From NCBI GenBank assembly GCA_027382625.1, contig JAJKFJ010020986.1:62001-126000 (forward strand): a stretch of 64,000 bases of DNA, given 5' to 3'. Of the stretch, positions 45,816 to 57,559 are shown piece by piece. Position numbers and translations under genes: made by a program. This DNA is from Tetmemena sp. SeJ-2015. Taxonomy: Eukaryota; Ciliophora; Spirotrichea; Sporadotrichida; Oxytrichidae. The notes under the pieces were generated by a model. It was not told the origin of the DNA. It saw only the letters and a program-made list of their open reading frames with translations, and did no database searches. Position 1 is the stretch's first letter. The number at the start of each line of letters is the position of its first letter.

Positions 45816-46623
45816 TCAAGGGGAGAAACAATGATCCTGTGCATGCAGCCTGAATCCTCAATTTTTTAGGGCAATTTAATTAGGAGGTTGCATTTATGAA
45901 CAATTGGCACCTGCCACATTAAAGTCCGGTTAACTCCATCAGGAGAGCAGATAGAGGGTTATTGCGCAGGATAAAGTCCAGCTAATTTTGCAAGCGCTAT
46001 CGAATGAGCCCTAGATCGTCCCAAATGGACACTTTTCTCAACTGCCAGGAAACTCATCATCTACAAGGGTAAAGCAGATAGATAATAGATAACGTAAATT
46101 AACAGCAATTAATTTTAAAATAAGTTTTGCTAAATCAAGCTTAAATTAGTAATATTATATAATATATACTTTTCGCATCAAAGGATATAGATGTGATGAT
46201 ATATAGAGATCATATAGTAAGTGAAATAGTAAAAACGTCCTAACTTTGCGGGGCAATGTGCTAAAAAAAGAAGTAGTACAAAAATGAAAACGATAGAGCA
46301 ATCATAGGCGAACCTGCATAGGATCTTGCGCACTCATGAAGACAATGAGCAAAAGTGAAACAGTTATACTCAGTTTTAGTATAATCCACATGCACTATTG
46401 ATCAATTGAGATAGCATTGCTTTAATAAAAATGATATAGAGTAAAGGCAATAAGATAAATAGTTATGTTTTTCTTCGAAAAACTTTTTAAATAATCTTTG
46501 TTCTGTAATACCATTTAAAATTAAATTAAAATCTATGATAGTTTTCTAAGTAATTTTTCTTTCTTTTTATTTAAATTGATAATATTTATCTAACTTATTA
46601 TTATTAAGTTTTAATTAAAACTG

Positions 46624-46714
<91 letters not shown>

Positions 46715-46735
46715 TATATAATATATCTATATATT
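46624..46735. repeat. (AT)n microsatellite
   Basis: An almost uninterrupted TA-dinucleotide tract just right of the palindrome. Confidence 0.95.
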
Positions 46736-46839
46736 AGTATATATATTTTGGAGTTTTCAACGCAATTTAAAAAATGTTAGTTTTAATTTTAAATTACTTA
46801 CATAGGATAATATGGGATGAATATGATTGCATTATAACA

Positions 46840-47345
46840 ATTGAGATTATCAAAAATACAATTTGTTTTGAGCCTGTGTACTGGCTAGATATTTACAGCC
46901 TACTTCTTCAGTATTCATTCTAATTTCAGCGTTTATTTGCTCATTATAATTTGACCTTGAGTATTCTCCCTTCTGAGTTTCAAAATAAGAGTCTTTTCAA
47001 AGGATCTTATCTAGTTTAAATAAGTTTAACTATAAGTAAATTTACCTTATGACTGATTTACTCAAGCTTCTTAAACTTCTTATGTCATATACTCTTGAAG
47101 GAAGTTCTTTACGGGAGCGAAATACATTATCTACTCAGCTATTGATGATCCCATCTCTATTTTCTCTCTTAATATTCTAGCCTAAAAGAAACAATATTAT
47201 GGTGAGAATGAAAATTATCATCGCTAAACTATTTACTAAAAGCTCAAAAGCTTATCAAATAAAAAAGGTTTACTTGATCTGTATACTTACCATTTAATTT
47301 TAGAACATGCTAGAGGGAGGTAAGTCAAAGTGCGCATCGTTCTAC
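46840..47345 (-). repeat. Family B repeat (copy 3) with possible small spliced gene
   Basis: Minus strand: an exon-like MKEEQNDAHFDLPPSS (about 47340-47285) ends at GTAAGTATAC; a possible acceptor TTTTAG near 47190 leads to ARILREKIEMGSSIAEQIMY and FAPVKNFLQEYMTQE, ending TGA. The intron part (AGCTCAAAAGCTTAT..AAAGGTTTACTTG) is the segment shared with 28.8k. No domain recognised; the shared part could simply be a noncoding repeat. Confidence 0.35.
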
Positions 47346-47457
47346 TCTTCTTTCATTTTTCTCTAAATTTATTTGATTATGAATATTATTTATTTTAAAT
47401 TTATTCAGTTGACTTATACACTTCTTCTCATTTTAATTTAAAATGTCCAACCTCTGA

Positions 47458-47790
47458 TCAATTAATTGTATTCATCCTATAACTGATTTTCTAATTCAGT
47501 ACGATAAGTGCTGTTTTAAGAAATTGATTATTAATTATATTCCTAAAATTTTACTTTACTTTAATTTTAAATTAACTCCATTATTTGACTTCCATAATCA
47601 CACATCTGAATTGCAGTAAGTTATAAAAGGATAGGTTTGTTAGACTATATCTTTGGTATTTTATCTCGTTTAAAAAGACTCTTTTTATTTTGGTTAGCAT
47701 CTACACTACTCTGTCCCCAACTTAAGTATTTTCACCTATAATTGAGATATTTGCCGATATTTTATCTATCATCAGTTTAGCTTCATTCAT
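47458..47790 (-). CDS. C-block protein (110 aa), copy L7
   Basis: ATG 47790, TGA 47458, 111 codons. It reads MNEAKLMIDKISANISIIGE, VVQMLTKIKRVFLNEI and LSFYNLLQFRCVI, matching the C blocks at 27.2k and 55.3k. No LRR or D block follows; the fold-back, palindrome and repeat region begins downstream instead. Probably an isolated remnant that keeps its frame. Confidence 0.45.
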
Positions 47791-47867
47791 TAAATTAAAC
47801 TACTTTAAGTACTTCATATTCGAATTTAAGTAAATAAATATTGATAAAATAAAAATCAAGCAATTAT

Positions 47868-48464
47868 ACTAGACAATTCAAAAGAAAACATTTCTGAAAT
47901 ACTTGCTCATTATTGTTAGATTACATTTGAATACTAGTTTGATTTATAATTTTGTTAGAAATATATATTTAAATTTTAGCCGCTGATGCCAGCCTCCTCA
48001 ATTAAAATAAAAACGCAATTTGACAGAGTTGGTATGGGAGGTAGACCCAGCTAGTTTGAACAAGGTGGCACCAGCCTACTAGCAGCACTCAGCAGCATCC
48101 TCTTATCCCTCCAGGTAGCCGATGAGATAGCTGCGGTTCCAAGAATCTTTGGCCATCTAAAGTTCTCACCTCGGCAAGTCCGAGAGACTTCCCCCAAGGT
48201 CAAAGTGAAAGCCAAGTCTTCAGAGACCTAGAGAACCGAGGAGGGTACTGCATGTAATCTGGTGGCACCTTGGTCAAACCGGCTGGGTCGACCTCCCCTA
48301 ACAACTCTGAAAAAATGCGTTATTTTTAAATTGAGGAGGCTGGCATTAGCGGCTAACATATTAATATATTTCTAACGAAAATTATTAATTCAAACTAGTA
48401 TTCAAATGGAATCTAACAAGAATGAGCAAGTATTTCACTAATGTTTTTTTTTAAATTGTCTAGT
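47868..48464. mobile_element. Fold-back element, arms about 240 bp, GC-rich core
   Basis: The arms run from ACTAGACAATT (left) to AATTGTCTAGT (right) and include GCCGCTGATGCCAGCCTCCT near 47982-48000 mirrored by AGGAGGCTGGCATTAGCGGC near 48336-48355. The core (about 48100-48250) is markedly GC-richer than its surroundings. It lies between an A1 gene and its C block. Confidence 0.8.
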
Positions 48465-48744
48465 ATTTTGATGGAGTTTTAAGAAGATCCAAAAAATACA
48501 ACGTTTAACAATAAATTGACAGCAAAAATTTATAAATAAAGTCATTATATAATTTGAAATTTATTTTTATTTTAAAAGAAGATCAATAATAATGGTTAAA
48601 ATTATAACCTTCACTTACTTTTTATAAGCTTATTAAAAGATGAAAATTTAAAAAAAAAATTCACATTTTTAAATCATCGTTACACATTAAAAATTATGAA
48701 TATTTATATCTTAAAGCATTAGAATTTATTTGATAAAAAATCAT

Positions 48745-49227
48745 TCAGAAATATTTTTTTATCTGATTTATTTGATTTCCTTCGCTATTTGAACAAGATT
48801 CTTAAAATTCTTAAGAGTTGAAATATTCTTCAGTTTTTTGAATGCTCTCTTAAAACCATCCTTCACTACTTTTGGTACTTTTAAAGGCTGAGAAGCAGAG
48901 ACTAAATTTATTAGTGAGTGAGAGGATGTATTCAAAATATTGGCTTTTATCTACTACCAATCGCTAGTGGCAATTATCAATTTCATTTTCATTGTCATTG
49001 CCTAGTTGAGAATGTTCAAAATCTCTCTAGTTTTTAATTTATTCATCAGCTAGACTTCTTAAGACTAGTGGGATGGAATACAAAGGTAGATTAAAAGTAT
49101 AGTCAGTGAAGTCCTTTATTCTTCTGAGATTATGTCGATCAGACTTACTAAGGATAGATATCTTTTTGATTATTTCTTTTACTTGAAGATAGCTGAAGAT
49201 AGCCAGCTTGCAGTTTGTGTTCTTCAT
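48745..49227 (-). CDS. F-box-like protein, subfamily A1, intact (160 aa)
   Basis: ATG 49227, TGA 48745, exactly 161 codons, no internal TGA. It reads MKNTNCKLAIFSYLQVKEII, ILSKSDRHNLRRIKDF, FNLPLYSIPLVLRSLADEQI, then GNDNENEIDN and FEYILSLTNKFSLCFSAF, TEEYFNSQEF. It has about ten TAA/TAG glutamines. It is the cleanest template for the A1 family and shows where the 13.9k copy is interrupted. An upstream frame (SIYPKLELI) is conserved with other A1 copies, so an upstream exon is possible. F-box role is inferred from the motif only. Confidence 0.65.
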
Positions 49228-49299
49228 AATTAATTCCAATTTTGGATAAATACTTTTTATCTTGGATATGTTTTATAGTTATTATAGGTCAAATACAAT

Positions 49300-50000
49300 T
49301 AGGTAATTTAGTAATTCTAATACAGATAAATATAAAAATTAGAGCATTACTTGCACTGACTCTTATTTTAAATACGCACCTTCCTCATACTTAGTATTAT
49401 TAGATCTTTTACTTTTATTAGTTTTTTCTTCTATTATTGATTGTTTTGCCATCTCCTTCTTGCCATTAAAACCCTAAATTTATAGTTTAAGTAAATCGAT
49501 CACATAGCTTAAAGCCTTACTTTAATCTCTGCTTTGAAGATATCGTTTGCTCTATTTACAGTAATGCCTTAATTAACCATAGACAGACAGTGTTAAAAAT
49601 AGCACTACAAGGACTTTTGGGTTGCGAATCGTCTTTTTTAAAGTCTTGCGTTTTGCCTATGAAGACGTTATATCAATGCTTAAATATGAGCTAAACTCAA
49701 GAGTAATCATCATAATTATTGTCAAATAATAAAGGTTTACTTACTTCAGCTTGCTATTCGAATTGTTCCAGTGTTTTTAGTCAGATTGATTCTCTAGTTC
49801 CTTCCTATTGCTATTTCTTTCATGTTTATTATTTTGGTAAATGAAATTCTTATCTAAATTTAATAATTATACAGCTGTTGACAAAGGTTAGTAAAACTAT
49901 ACATTTTAAAAAACTACCAATCGCTGATCATCTTATTGTATTTGACCTATAATTAAGATTCTTCTACAATTGTTTCATAGAGAAATATATTATTGCATTT
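49300..50000. repeat. Family B repeat (copy 4), upstream of an A1 gene
   Basis: Shares AAAGGTTTACTTAC (about 49730) and CGCTGATCATCTTATTGTAT with copies 1-3. On the minus strand a short frame MAKQSIIEEKTNKSKRSNNT (about 49450) precedes a GTAATG, and could be a first exon of the A1 gene at 49.2k; this is speculative. Confidence 0.35.
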
Positions 50001-50105
50001 ATCTAGCTAAATAAATTAAGTATTTGGATTCTTGCTGAGTTGAAATATATTCCAAATAAACTAGCCCTTAAAATAATAATCAATGAAGGAGGCTGTCTCA
50101 TATTT

Positions 50106-50492
50106 TCATGAGCATTTTTTGTTGCTTGGCTTGAATAAGGATCTGAAGTTCCATTTGAAACTGCGCCTACTCTCTCTAATTTGAAGGACTTTGTTTTGAT
50201 TAATCACTCCACCCTAAGCTAGCTCCACTTCAGCTCTGATAAAGAACTGTAGCTCATTTCGCCATCTTTAGAGATACTAAACTTTCGTTTCGTCTGGGAT
50301 AGGCTTATAATCATCTATTCCAAAGATCATTTGAGTTTCCTCTGCTGTAAACGCTACAAATTTCACTCTCCCAAAATGTCTTAAAATGTGGTGTTTGGAG
50401 AAATATTGAACATAGATTATTCTCAACCAAAGCAGAAGACCAAGCTGGGGCATCAGGTGTTGGCTGATTTGTAAAAGGAAGAGCTGGTTCAT
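50106..50492 (-). CDS. Unrecognised protein (128 aa)
   Basis: ATG 50492, TGA 50106, 129 codons open with UAR=Gln. It contains VKFVAFTAEETQMIFGIDDY, KPIPDETKVQYLQRW and RRSFKWNFRSLFKPS, compositionally protein-like and GC-richer than the flanks. No domain recognised and no second copy in the window. Confidence 0.4.
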
Positions 50493-50683
50493 TTTGCAAG
50501 AGATAAAAATAGAGTATTTATCATGGATTTAGTATAGTGCTTTTGTGAAACTAAACCCATTTTAGATTTTTTAAAAACCACAATTATTTTTTTGATCTTA
50601 GTGATATAAACTTGCTTTAAAAAAAATATGAGAGTTAAAAATTTGATATAATGGCTTGAAAATTTTACAAAATGTGGTTATAA

Positions 50684-51520
50684 TAATTATACATTTATCT
50701 TTTGATTTTTGAAATTGTAAAAACTATATTAAGAATGTTGTTAATAACGCAATGGGAATAGAAAAATAATAAATAGGGCTATTAGGGAACTCACCCATTA
50801 GATATATAACTGTGAGCCTTAATACCTAAGTGATTAATTAGCCAAATTATATATCAAGACATCTGTTATATTAACTTACATCACATTACGAATTTTAGTA
50901 ATGGAGAATTTTTCTCTCGTATATCCCTACGCCCACTTCTTAAATTTCTTTCTTAATAATTCCCAGGCCCACCCACCAGCCTCGACGTGCAAAAAAACTC
51001 AAAGAAAGCAAAGTAAGAATTTAAAATAATTACACAATTTTATATTTACTCAATGTTTTTCAGAATAATTATTATCTTTATTTTTATTCTGTGGAACTCC
51101 ATCTTATATTGCTCCTGAAATATTTTGAGTTTTTATTTTTCTTGACTTGATCTCTAAAATATATCTATTGAAATTAAGAAGCATATTTATTTGCCTAGTT
51201 TGTAGTTGTCTTGCACGTGTTGGGTGGTGGGCGGGCCTGTGAATTATTAAAATTGAAAATTAATCAGAAGGGCCCACAGGGGTAATGGAAAAAAACTCCA
51301 TATCTAATTTTTTTTAATCTGAAGAAAGTTATATATAGTTAATCTCTATATTTAAATTTTTGCTTACTAATCTCTATTAATTTTTTTTTACTTACTGTTA
51401 TATGACTACTGGCCTGAATACCCTTAGGGGAATAATTAATTCATTGATTACTTATTCGCTAACTAATCAAAAGTTATTATATTTCTCCAATTTCAAAAAT
51501 CAAACGATAAATGTATAATA
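50684..51520. mobile_element. Imperfect inverted-repeat element, kinase fragment at its centre
   Basis: The left end ATTATACATTTATC..TTTGATTTTTGAAATT is mirrored at 51487-51520. A second strong inverted pair is AATTCCCAGGCCCACCCACC (about 50961-50980) with GGTGGGCGGGCCTGTGAATT (about 51225-51244). The centre (about 51102) falls inside the kinase motif described next. Confidence 0.65.
51089..51130 (+). pseudogene. Kinase activation-segment fragment
   Basis: FCGTPSYIAPEIF followed by TGA: the conserved GTPxYxAPE (subdomain VIII) of Ser/Thr kinases. It could be the next piece of the same kinase whose HRD/NFG part is in the palindrome at 44.3-46.5k, about 6 kb away. Confidence 0.6.
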
Positions 51521-51529
51521 TTGTTATAT

Positions 51530-53680
51530 TGATAATTTTTTCTTTAAATTTAGCTTAATATTATTTCCACAGCCACTATTAAATTCATTTATTTGATTTT
51601 ATGGTTTGGTAGCAGTAAATTAAAAGATTGCAGTTCTTATTCAGCGTCTATTTTTATTAAATTGCTAACTATTAAAATTATTCATTTATATAAAAATCAA
51701 ATCAACTTTATATTTAAAGATAGAAATTGAATTTATTAAATAAAAGGGAAACCATTTTAAGATGAGGAGGTATAATTAAAAATAGAAAATTTCTTAAGTT
51801 ATTTCTGTTAAATATAATTTTTAAATAATAATTTGTATACGCAAATACTTTAAGAGGAAATAACATTTATTTATTTTTAATTGTTTTTTTTAATCTTAAT
51901 ATTATCTTCGAAATTATCACTTCTATTCGCATATAAAATCTATAATTTCATTTATTTATTAAGAGTTACAATAAAAAAATTGTTTTTATATAGAGAAAAT
52001 TTACTTACTTTTAAAGATAATAAATTCTTTATATTTATAGTTTAATTCAACATTTTCGTAATAATTGTATGCATACACTGATAATATTTTTATTTATTAA
52101 GGTTAAAAAATAGAACCTTCATTATAGGGAATCAAAATTCTTATATAATTTTTTGCAAATATTTTGCGTTCTATCAAAGACTCCTCAATTCTTGAGAATA
52201 ACGATTATAATTTTAAGAAATATGATAATCAATAATGTGGTAATAAATAGAATAAACTTGATATCTAGAACAAAAAAGTTGAAATTAGCAGGTTTATAGA
52301 AGAAGAAATTTATAGTTGATAGATGGAATCTCTATTCAAATAGGATATAAAATATGATCAGAAATTATTTCGAATTGATAGAAATAATTTAATTAATTGC
52401 GATATAATGTTTTAAAACACATCTGATAAGATTTTCACATTTGTGAAATTAAGAAGCAAAGTCATTATAAATAACAATCTCGATATAATAATGTCAAATT
52501 GTACTAATCATTAATGCTTTATTTAAGGCTGGAGCATGATATTAGAAATTGAGAGGAAATAAATGATATAGCTAAAGACAAGGAGTGGGTTTTTTAAAGT
52601 TAAGATAAATAAAACAAGAAAATAAGATGTGTATGTGCTCCTTAGGCAATATAGGATCCTTAGACTTTTAACAATTATTTCAGTCATTATTTTTTTCTGG
52701 CCATATTTTCATCCTTAATGAGCTTTTTATCGAAATACTTTGAAAAGTCTAATGCTTAGACTGAAAACTCTTGATTACTTTATTCCTTCCTTTTCATATA
52801 TACTAAGAAGTGCCAAAATAACAGCATGATCTCTTATTTATATTTAGATTTTAATCTTCTTGGATCTCTGAGAATTTTTTTTTAAAAAATCAATATGATA
52901 TTTGAATAATATATAATTATTCTTTTTAGTTTAAATTATTCCTAATGTATATGGAGAAAAAAAATCATCCAGAAAATTAATCGAAATAAATTAATCCGTT
53001 TTTCACAGATATCATAATTCTAACAAAATATCTTTGATTTTTATGAAAATAGTATCTCCAATTCTTATCTAGAAGTAATAAGATTCCTCTTGTTTATTCG
53101 AGAAACTATTGTATGCTATCTTTTATAAGATGAAAACAATTAGATTATCATGGCAATTTATAAAATTTTTTTTTTAAATTGGCGGAGGTTTAACTGTAAT
53201 GTATCTAAGAATATTCAAATTATTTCGATCATAAATTCATAATTTCAGAGTGAAAAAATCCATAATCCTGTACTAATATTTATCTTTCGCATTTCTTGCA
53301 TAAAAAGGGAAGTTAAAAATTAACTTATAATCTTAATTTTATTATAATTTAGAGCTAGAGCAAATCCACTCAAAAATGGCAATAAATTTCTCAAACTATC
53401 TGAATATTTAGATTAATTTATTGACTCATTAAGAAAAGTGATTATTTAAATGTAGTTAAGAAAATAAGGAGAGAATATATTATAATTTAAAATAATTACT
53501 ATTACCTTTAAACTCAAATAAGATTTCAATTTTTCATTCAGCATTAAAATTAGAGAAAAAGAGGAACAAGATTGAACAAAGTTCAAGGATTTCTGAAAGA
53601 ATTTAAGCCAAAATAATCGGTTATGAGAAGATGAACAACCTAGCAATAAAAGTTAAGGCAAATACTTCAGTGATAAAAAG
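51530..53680. other. Long AT-rich stretch
   Basis: No gene or transposon motif recognised. A short block at 53060-53110 resembles the empty site of the SINE-like insertion at 19.3k, so the end of the L5 D block reaches about there. Confidence 0.4.
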
Positions 53681-53689
53681 TAAATTAAA

Positions 53690-54060
53690 AGAGATAATTA
53701 TTACATATTGCTCGCAATATCCTAATTGTATTTTACTGATAACATTCTATTCCTTGATACTCGCACGCTTTTTAAAATTAGTCCTCATCCATGGTAAACT
53801 CTGAAAAGATTTCTAATAAATTGTTTTTATTTTATTCTTAGATTTCTTGTTCAATATAGAGAATAGCTTTAGATAAAGTTTTAATGTTTCAAATTTATCT
53901 GTATTTGATTCTGTATTAATACCACTCAAGAATTGTGAAATAGAATGTTCAAGTCTACAAATTTTATAAGTGATAAAACAACAAAACATCGGATAAATTA
54001 ATTCAAGCAATGAATTTATCAACTTAGAGACTGTTAATTTTAAGTTATCACCAATTTATT
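53690..54060 (-). pseudogene. D block of copy L5, frameshifted by one base
   Basis: LTVSKLINSLLELIYPMFCC runs into FETLKLYLK; the family continuation AILYIEQEIQEQ, IFSEFTMDEDQFQKACEYQG is in the next frame. Comparison with 24.6k (CTCAAGGCTATTC versus CTAAAGCTATTC) shows a single missing G near 53890. Confidence 0.55.
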
Positions 54061-54322
54061 TTTTAATTGCAGTATTTTGCTTTAGGCCTCTAATTTTAAA
54101 TACTAAAAAGTAGTTTTAAATAATTGAATATATTTGAGTTCCATAAAAGAGGCTGGATTTTCAAGTCTCCTCTCAATATAAATAGACATTTAAACTTAAA
54201 ACAAAGGCTATTCTTTTAAATAAAAATGATTAACATTAAAATTAAAATTCAAAAGATAAATTAAATTATTAAAAATGATGAAAAATCTTTTTAACAAAAA
54301 CCAAGCTTTATAATTTAAAATC

Positions 54323-54991
54323 TCAAATGTTAAAAAAGTTAACCATAACTTCAATATAAGTAATAGTGTCACTTTTGCAAGTTGATCCAAGACTCCCACT
54401 TTTCAATTTAGATTTTAATTTAAAGTAACTATCTAAGTAACTTTTGAGTTCAAAACAATTTACAAACAGATTTATTTAACTCAGCTAAAATTGTTCACAA
54501 TATAAATCCTCTTGAAGTTTAATTAAGAATGATTCGGTGTCAAACCGATAATGCTCTGCAATATTGAGACTAAATTAATTTAGTTTCTTTAAATAAGGCT
54601 TTATGAAAGTGTAAAAGTCTTTATTTTGGATAAAATCTTGCTTTCTTGATAAAAGAGATAGTTTCTTTAAATTTGGAAAGCTTTTTAAATACTTTTCAAT
54701 AGCATTGTTACCATAAATGTCTGGCTCACACAATTCTAAATCCTCTACGCTATGCATTGTGCCGAAATTAGTCAAGCTCCATTTCGCAAAATAATTTTAT
54801 AGTTAAATTACTCTAAGTTTCTTAATGGCTGTTTTTTAAACTGCTAAAATAGATGGCGATTGCTCTAAACTCTTTTGACATTTCAAAAATAACAATAAAT
54901 TAAATTTAATATAATACTTAGTCCAAATTTCCTATTGCTGATAAGAAATGCAAGTTTTAAAAGCTGAAAGTAAGTTTTTTTCTTCAGCCAT
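54323..54991 (-). CDS. LRR-block protein, copy L5, intact (222 aa)
   Basis: ATG 54991, TGA 54323, 223 codons without internal TGA. It starts MAEEKNLLSAFKTCISYQQQ, then KTAIKKLRVIQLQNYFAKWS, LTNFGTMHSVEDLELCEPDI, IEKYLKSFPNLKKLSLLSRK, FIKPYLKKLNQFSLNIAEHY, FDTESFLIKLQEDLYCEQFQ, ending SDTITYIEVMVNFFNI. Leucine-rich repeats are recognisable from about residue 55 on. It overlaps the upstream C-block ORF in another frame by about 110 bp. This uninterrupted copy is the reference for locating the insertions in L1-L3. Protein-protein interaction is the likely role, possibly target recognition for the F-box-like partner; that is inference from family logic. Confidence 0.6.
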
Positions 54992-55284
54992 TTTTTTTCG
55001 GTTATGAAAAAATAAAAGAAATCCATATTTAAAAAATTCATTTTAGCATCAGATTAATATTTAATTAAACTCCAGCTTTGGATATTTATAATTGCTAATC
55101 TGAATTGCAGCAAGTTAAAAAAGTATTAGTTTGGTTGTTTTGTAATATTGTAGTTAATCTAGTTTAGGTAAATTCTTTTAATTTTAGATAGCATCTACAC
55201 AAGTCTGTAACCATATTCAGCAAAGCTACCCGAAATAAAAATATTTGCAGATATTTTATCTATCATCAAGTTATCTTCATTCAT
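54883..55284 (-). CDS. C-block protein of copy L5 (133 aa)
   Basis: ATG 55284, TGA 54883, 134 codons. It reads MNEDNLMIDKISANIFISGS, FAEYGYRLVQMLSKIKRIYL, then a less conserved Lys/Phe-rich tail. The conserved part ends near residue 75, and the tail overlaps the LRR ORF start, so the true gene may splice from here into the LRR block. Confidence 0.45.
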
Positions 55285-55623
55285 TAAATTAATAAAATAA
55301 ATAATAAGATTACAAATTACAAAAATAAATATTTCTGAAAAGGGAGCGCAAGGAATGTTTTGATAAGTGTCATAAGTAACAAAGACCATTAATATAATCT
55401 TAAAATAATTACAAATAATTTAGATCAAATTTACAACATAATTTGAATTTAAATTCTTAAGCTATTAAATATAACTGTTAAAATTTTAAACTATTTTATA
55501 ATCATATCTAATTTATCAGAAATGAGGGAAGAGTTATAAGAAATCTATTGACATTTCGATCATAAATTATAACACTCCAAATTTTAATTTTATTATAAAT
55601 AAAGGCCTTGAATTACGAACTTA

Positions 55624-56196
55624 TCATTAAAAACTCTCTTTCTCTCTATATATTTATTAAATTTATTATAAATATCTAATGGAAGAACATAAAAGCTAAA
55701 CAAAAATTAAAAAATAAGCACAAAATATTTTTTCGTATTTAACTAATTGATTTCCTACGCAAATAGAAGAAGATTCTAGTAATTTTGAGGAGTTAAAATA
55801 TTCTTCAGTTGAAAGGAGACTCAATCTAAACTCTTCCACATTAACTTCTTCAAGCATTTAGCTTGAGAATTTATAGCTAAATTCATTAGTGATGGCGAGG
55901 ATGTAGTCAATACAAGCTTGCGAAGCATCTAATTTAGGCTAGTGGCTTTTTTCATTTTCATTGTCAATGCCTAGTTGAAGATGTTCATAATCTTTCTAGT
56001 TTTTAATTTACTCATCGGCAAGACATCTTAAGACAATTGGGATTGTTTTAAGAGGTAGATTAAAAGTATAGTTAGTGAAATCTCTTATTCTTTTGAGATT
56101 CTGTCGGTCAGACTTGCTAAGAAGAGATATACAATTCATTATTTATTCTTTTTCAAGATAGCTAAAGATAACCAGCTTGCAGTTTTTGCTCTTCAT
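55624..56196 (-). CDS. F-box-like protein, subfamily A1, intact (190 aa)
   Basis: ATG 56196, TGA 55624, 191 codons, no internal TGA. It reads MKSKNCKLVIFSYLEKEQIM, LLSKSDRQNLKRIRDF, FNLPLKTIPIVLRCLADEQI, then IDYILAITNEFSYKFSS and STEEYFNSSKLLES, with TAA/TAG as Gln. It is immediately followed on the same strand by C, LRR and D blocks (55.3-53.7k), the most complete unit in the window. The sequence just upstream of the ATG differs from other A1 copies, supporting this ATG as the start here. F-box function inferred from motif. Confidence 0.65.
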
Positions 56197-56600
56197 ATTT
56201 AATAGCAATAATAAATTAATTTTATGCTGTGAAGGAAATATACAATATCTTTGATTCATAATATCAGTGGCATTACTAAAAATTGAGCTTGTATTAAAAT
56301 ATTAAGTTCTATTTAATGTTGATTAACTACTTTTTCATTCTAAATTTTTTAAAGTCTTCGCGATCAGAAAATCAAATCGCCGCTAATAAGGTTCATTTAA
56401 ATTAAAAGAAAGACTTCAAAAATATTTCTCAATTATTTTAAACAGATTTTTCGTTTTCAGAGGTATGGCTTAATATTCATTCATCCAAATAAAGTTAGCT
56501 TATCTAGGAGTGAATGATAAGAATTAAATATTTTTCTAAATAAATATAGTCATAGATTGTATTTTGATAGTGAAGTTGTAAAAGTTCGCAGGCTGCTACA

Positions 56601-57074
56601 ATGACAAGAGATGGAAAATCTAGCAAGAGATTCTCCAGAAAGGGACGCAGGTTTACCGCTAATGGGTAAGAAGGATGTCTTCACCACCCTTTTTGGGTCA
56701 AGTGCAATGTTGCTGAGTGAGCTTACGGTGGATACTACAAAGGCCTTTCCTGACTTCAGTGTTTCATAAACGGAATATCGGAGGGGAGGGTCGGCACAGT
56801 TCTACCATCATCAGAAATGTATCAGACAAAATCCGGAGTTTAGGTACTAAATAGGGTGGATCCTTAATTTCTGCCTGGTATAATTGCGGGCTAGATCATA
56901 ATGTCATGGTTAGGCAGGCACCATCTTTAAATTTCCCTCAATTACGAACTCAGCTACGAGGTTCTATCTGCTTCGTTTTTTTTTGTGGAAATGAGGGTGA
57001 GAGAATGTCTGCTCACAAGTTGAGCAAGGATAGCGACCGTCCACTTTCTAATGCTTCACATAGATCTTCCCTGA
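56601..57074 (+). CDS. Unrecognised ORF with one TGA, GC-richer patch
   Basis: 158 codons from ATG 56601 (MTRDGKSSKRFSRKGRRFTA) to TGA 57072 with one internal TGA near 56718. The patch is compositionally distinct from its flanks. No family recognised; a mobile-element remnant is as likely as a gene. Confidence 0.25.
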
Positions 57075-57559
57075 TGTTTTATTTTCTATAATTTTCAATA
57101 TTCTTGTAATTATAATGCAAAATTTGAATGAATATTAATTATGAATATTAAGGGTATACTTTTTAAAAATATGAAACTAAAAGTTGGTAAATAAAACTAA
57201 ATATAAAGATCTTTAAATCTACAAAGATAAAATTTAAATTGATTTTTAGATGAGCGATAAATAATCAAAGCAAAATAAAAAAAAATCCAGTAAAACTAGG
57301 TTGCATAATCCTAAATAAATCAGTTTATTTATTATTTACTTAATAAATTTAGATATTGAGTGAAAATATAGATATCTAAAATACAATTTTTAGAGCTGAA
57401 TTTGCTTTTAATTTATTGATTTATTTAATAATATTGAGAAAGAATACTATTTTAGAATTTGAGGTATCATTTATCTAACTGAGTTTTAATAAATAAACCC
57501 CTATAATTCCTATTGTCAAAGGTGACAGAAAGAGTGAAAGTTTGATAAAAGAGCAAATT

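Larger units (their letters stand above)
44329..46512. mobile_element. 2.2-kb palindrome (arms about 1.08 kb) carrying kinase fragments
   Basis: The left arm starts GGTATTACAGAACAAAGATT and the right arm ends with its reverse complement; the arms meet near 45420. The arms differ at several positions (for example TTATTAAAT versus TTAATTAAAT in the kinase part, and a 9-base difference near the centre), so they are diverged copies rather than a duplicated read. Each arm contains a kinase fragment in outward-to-centre orientation. Confidence 0.85.
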
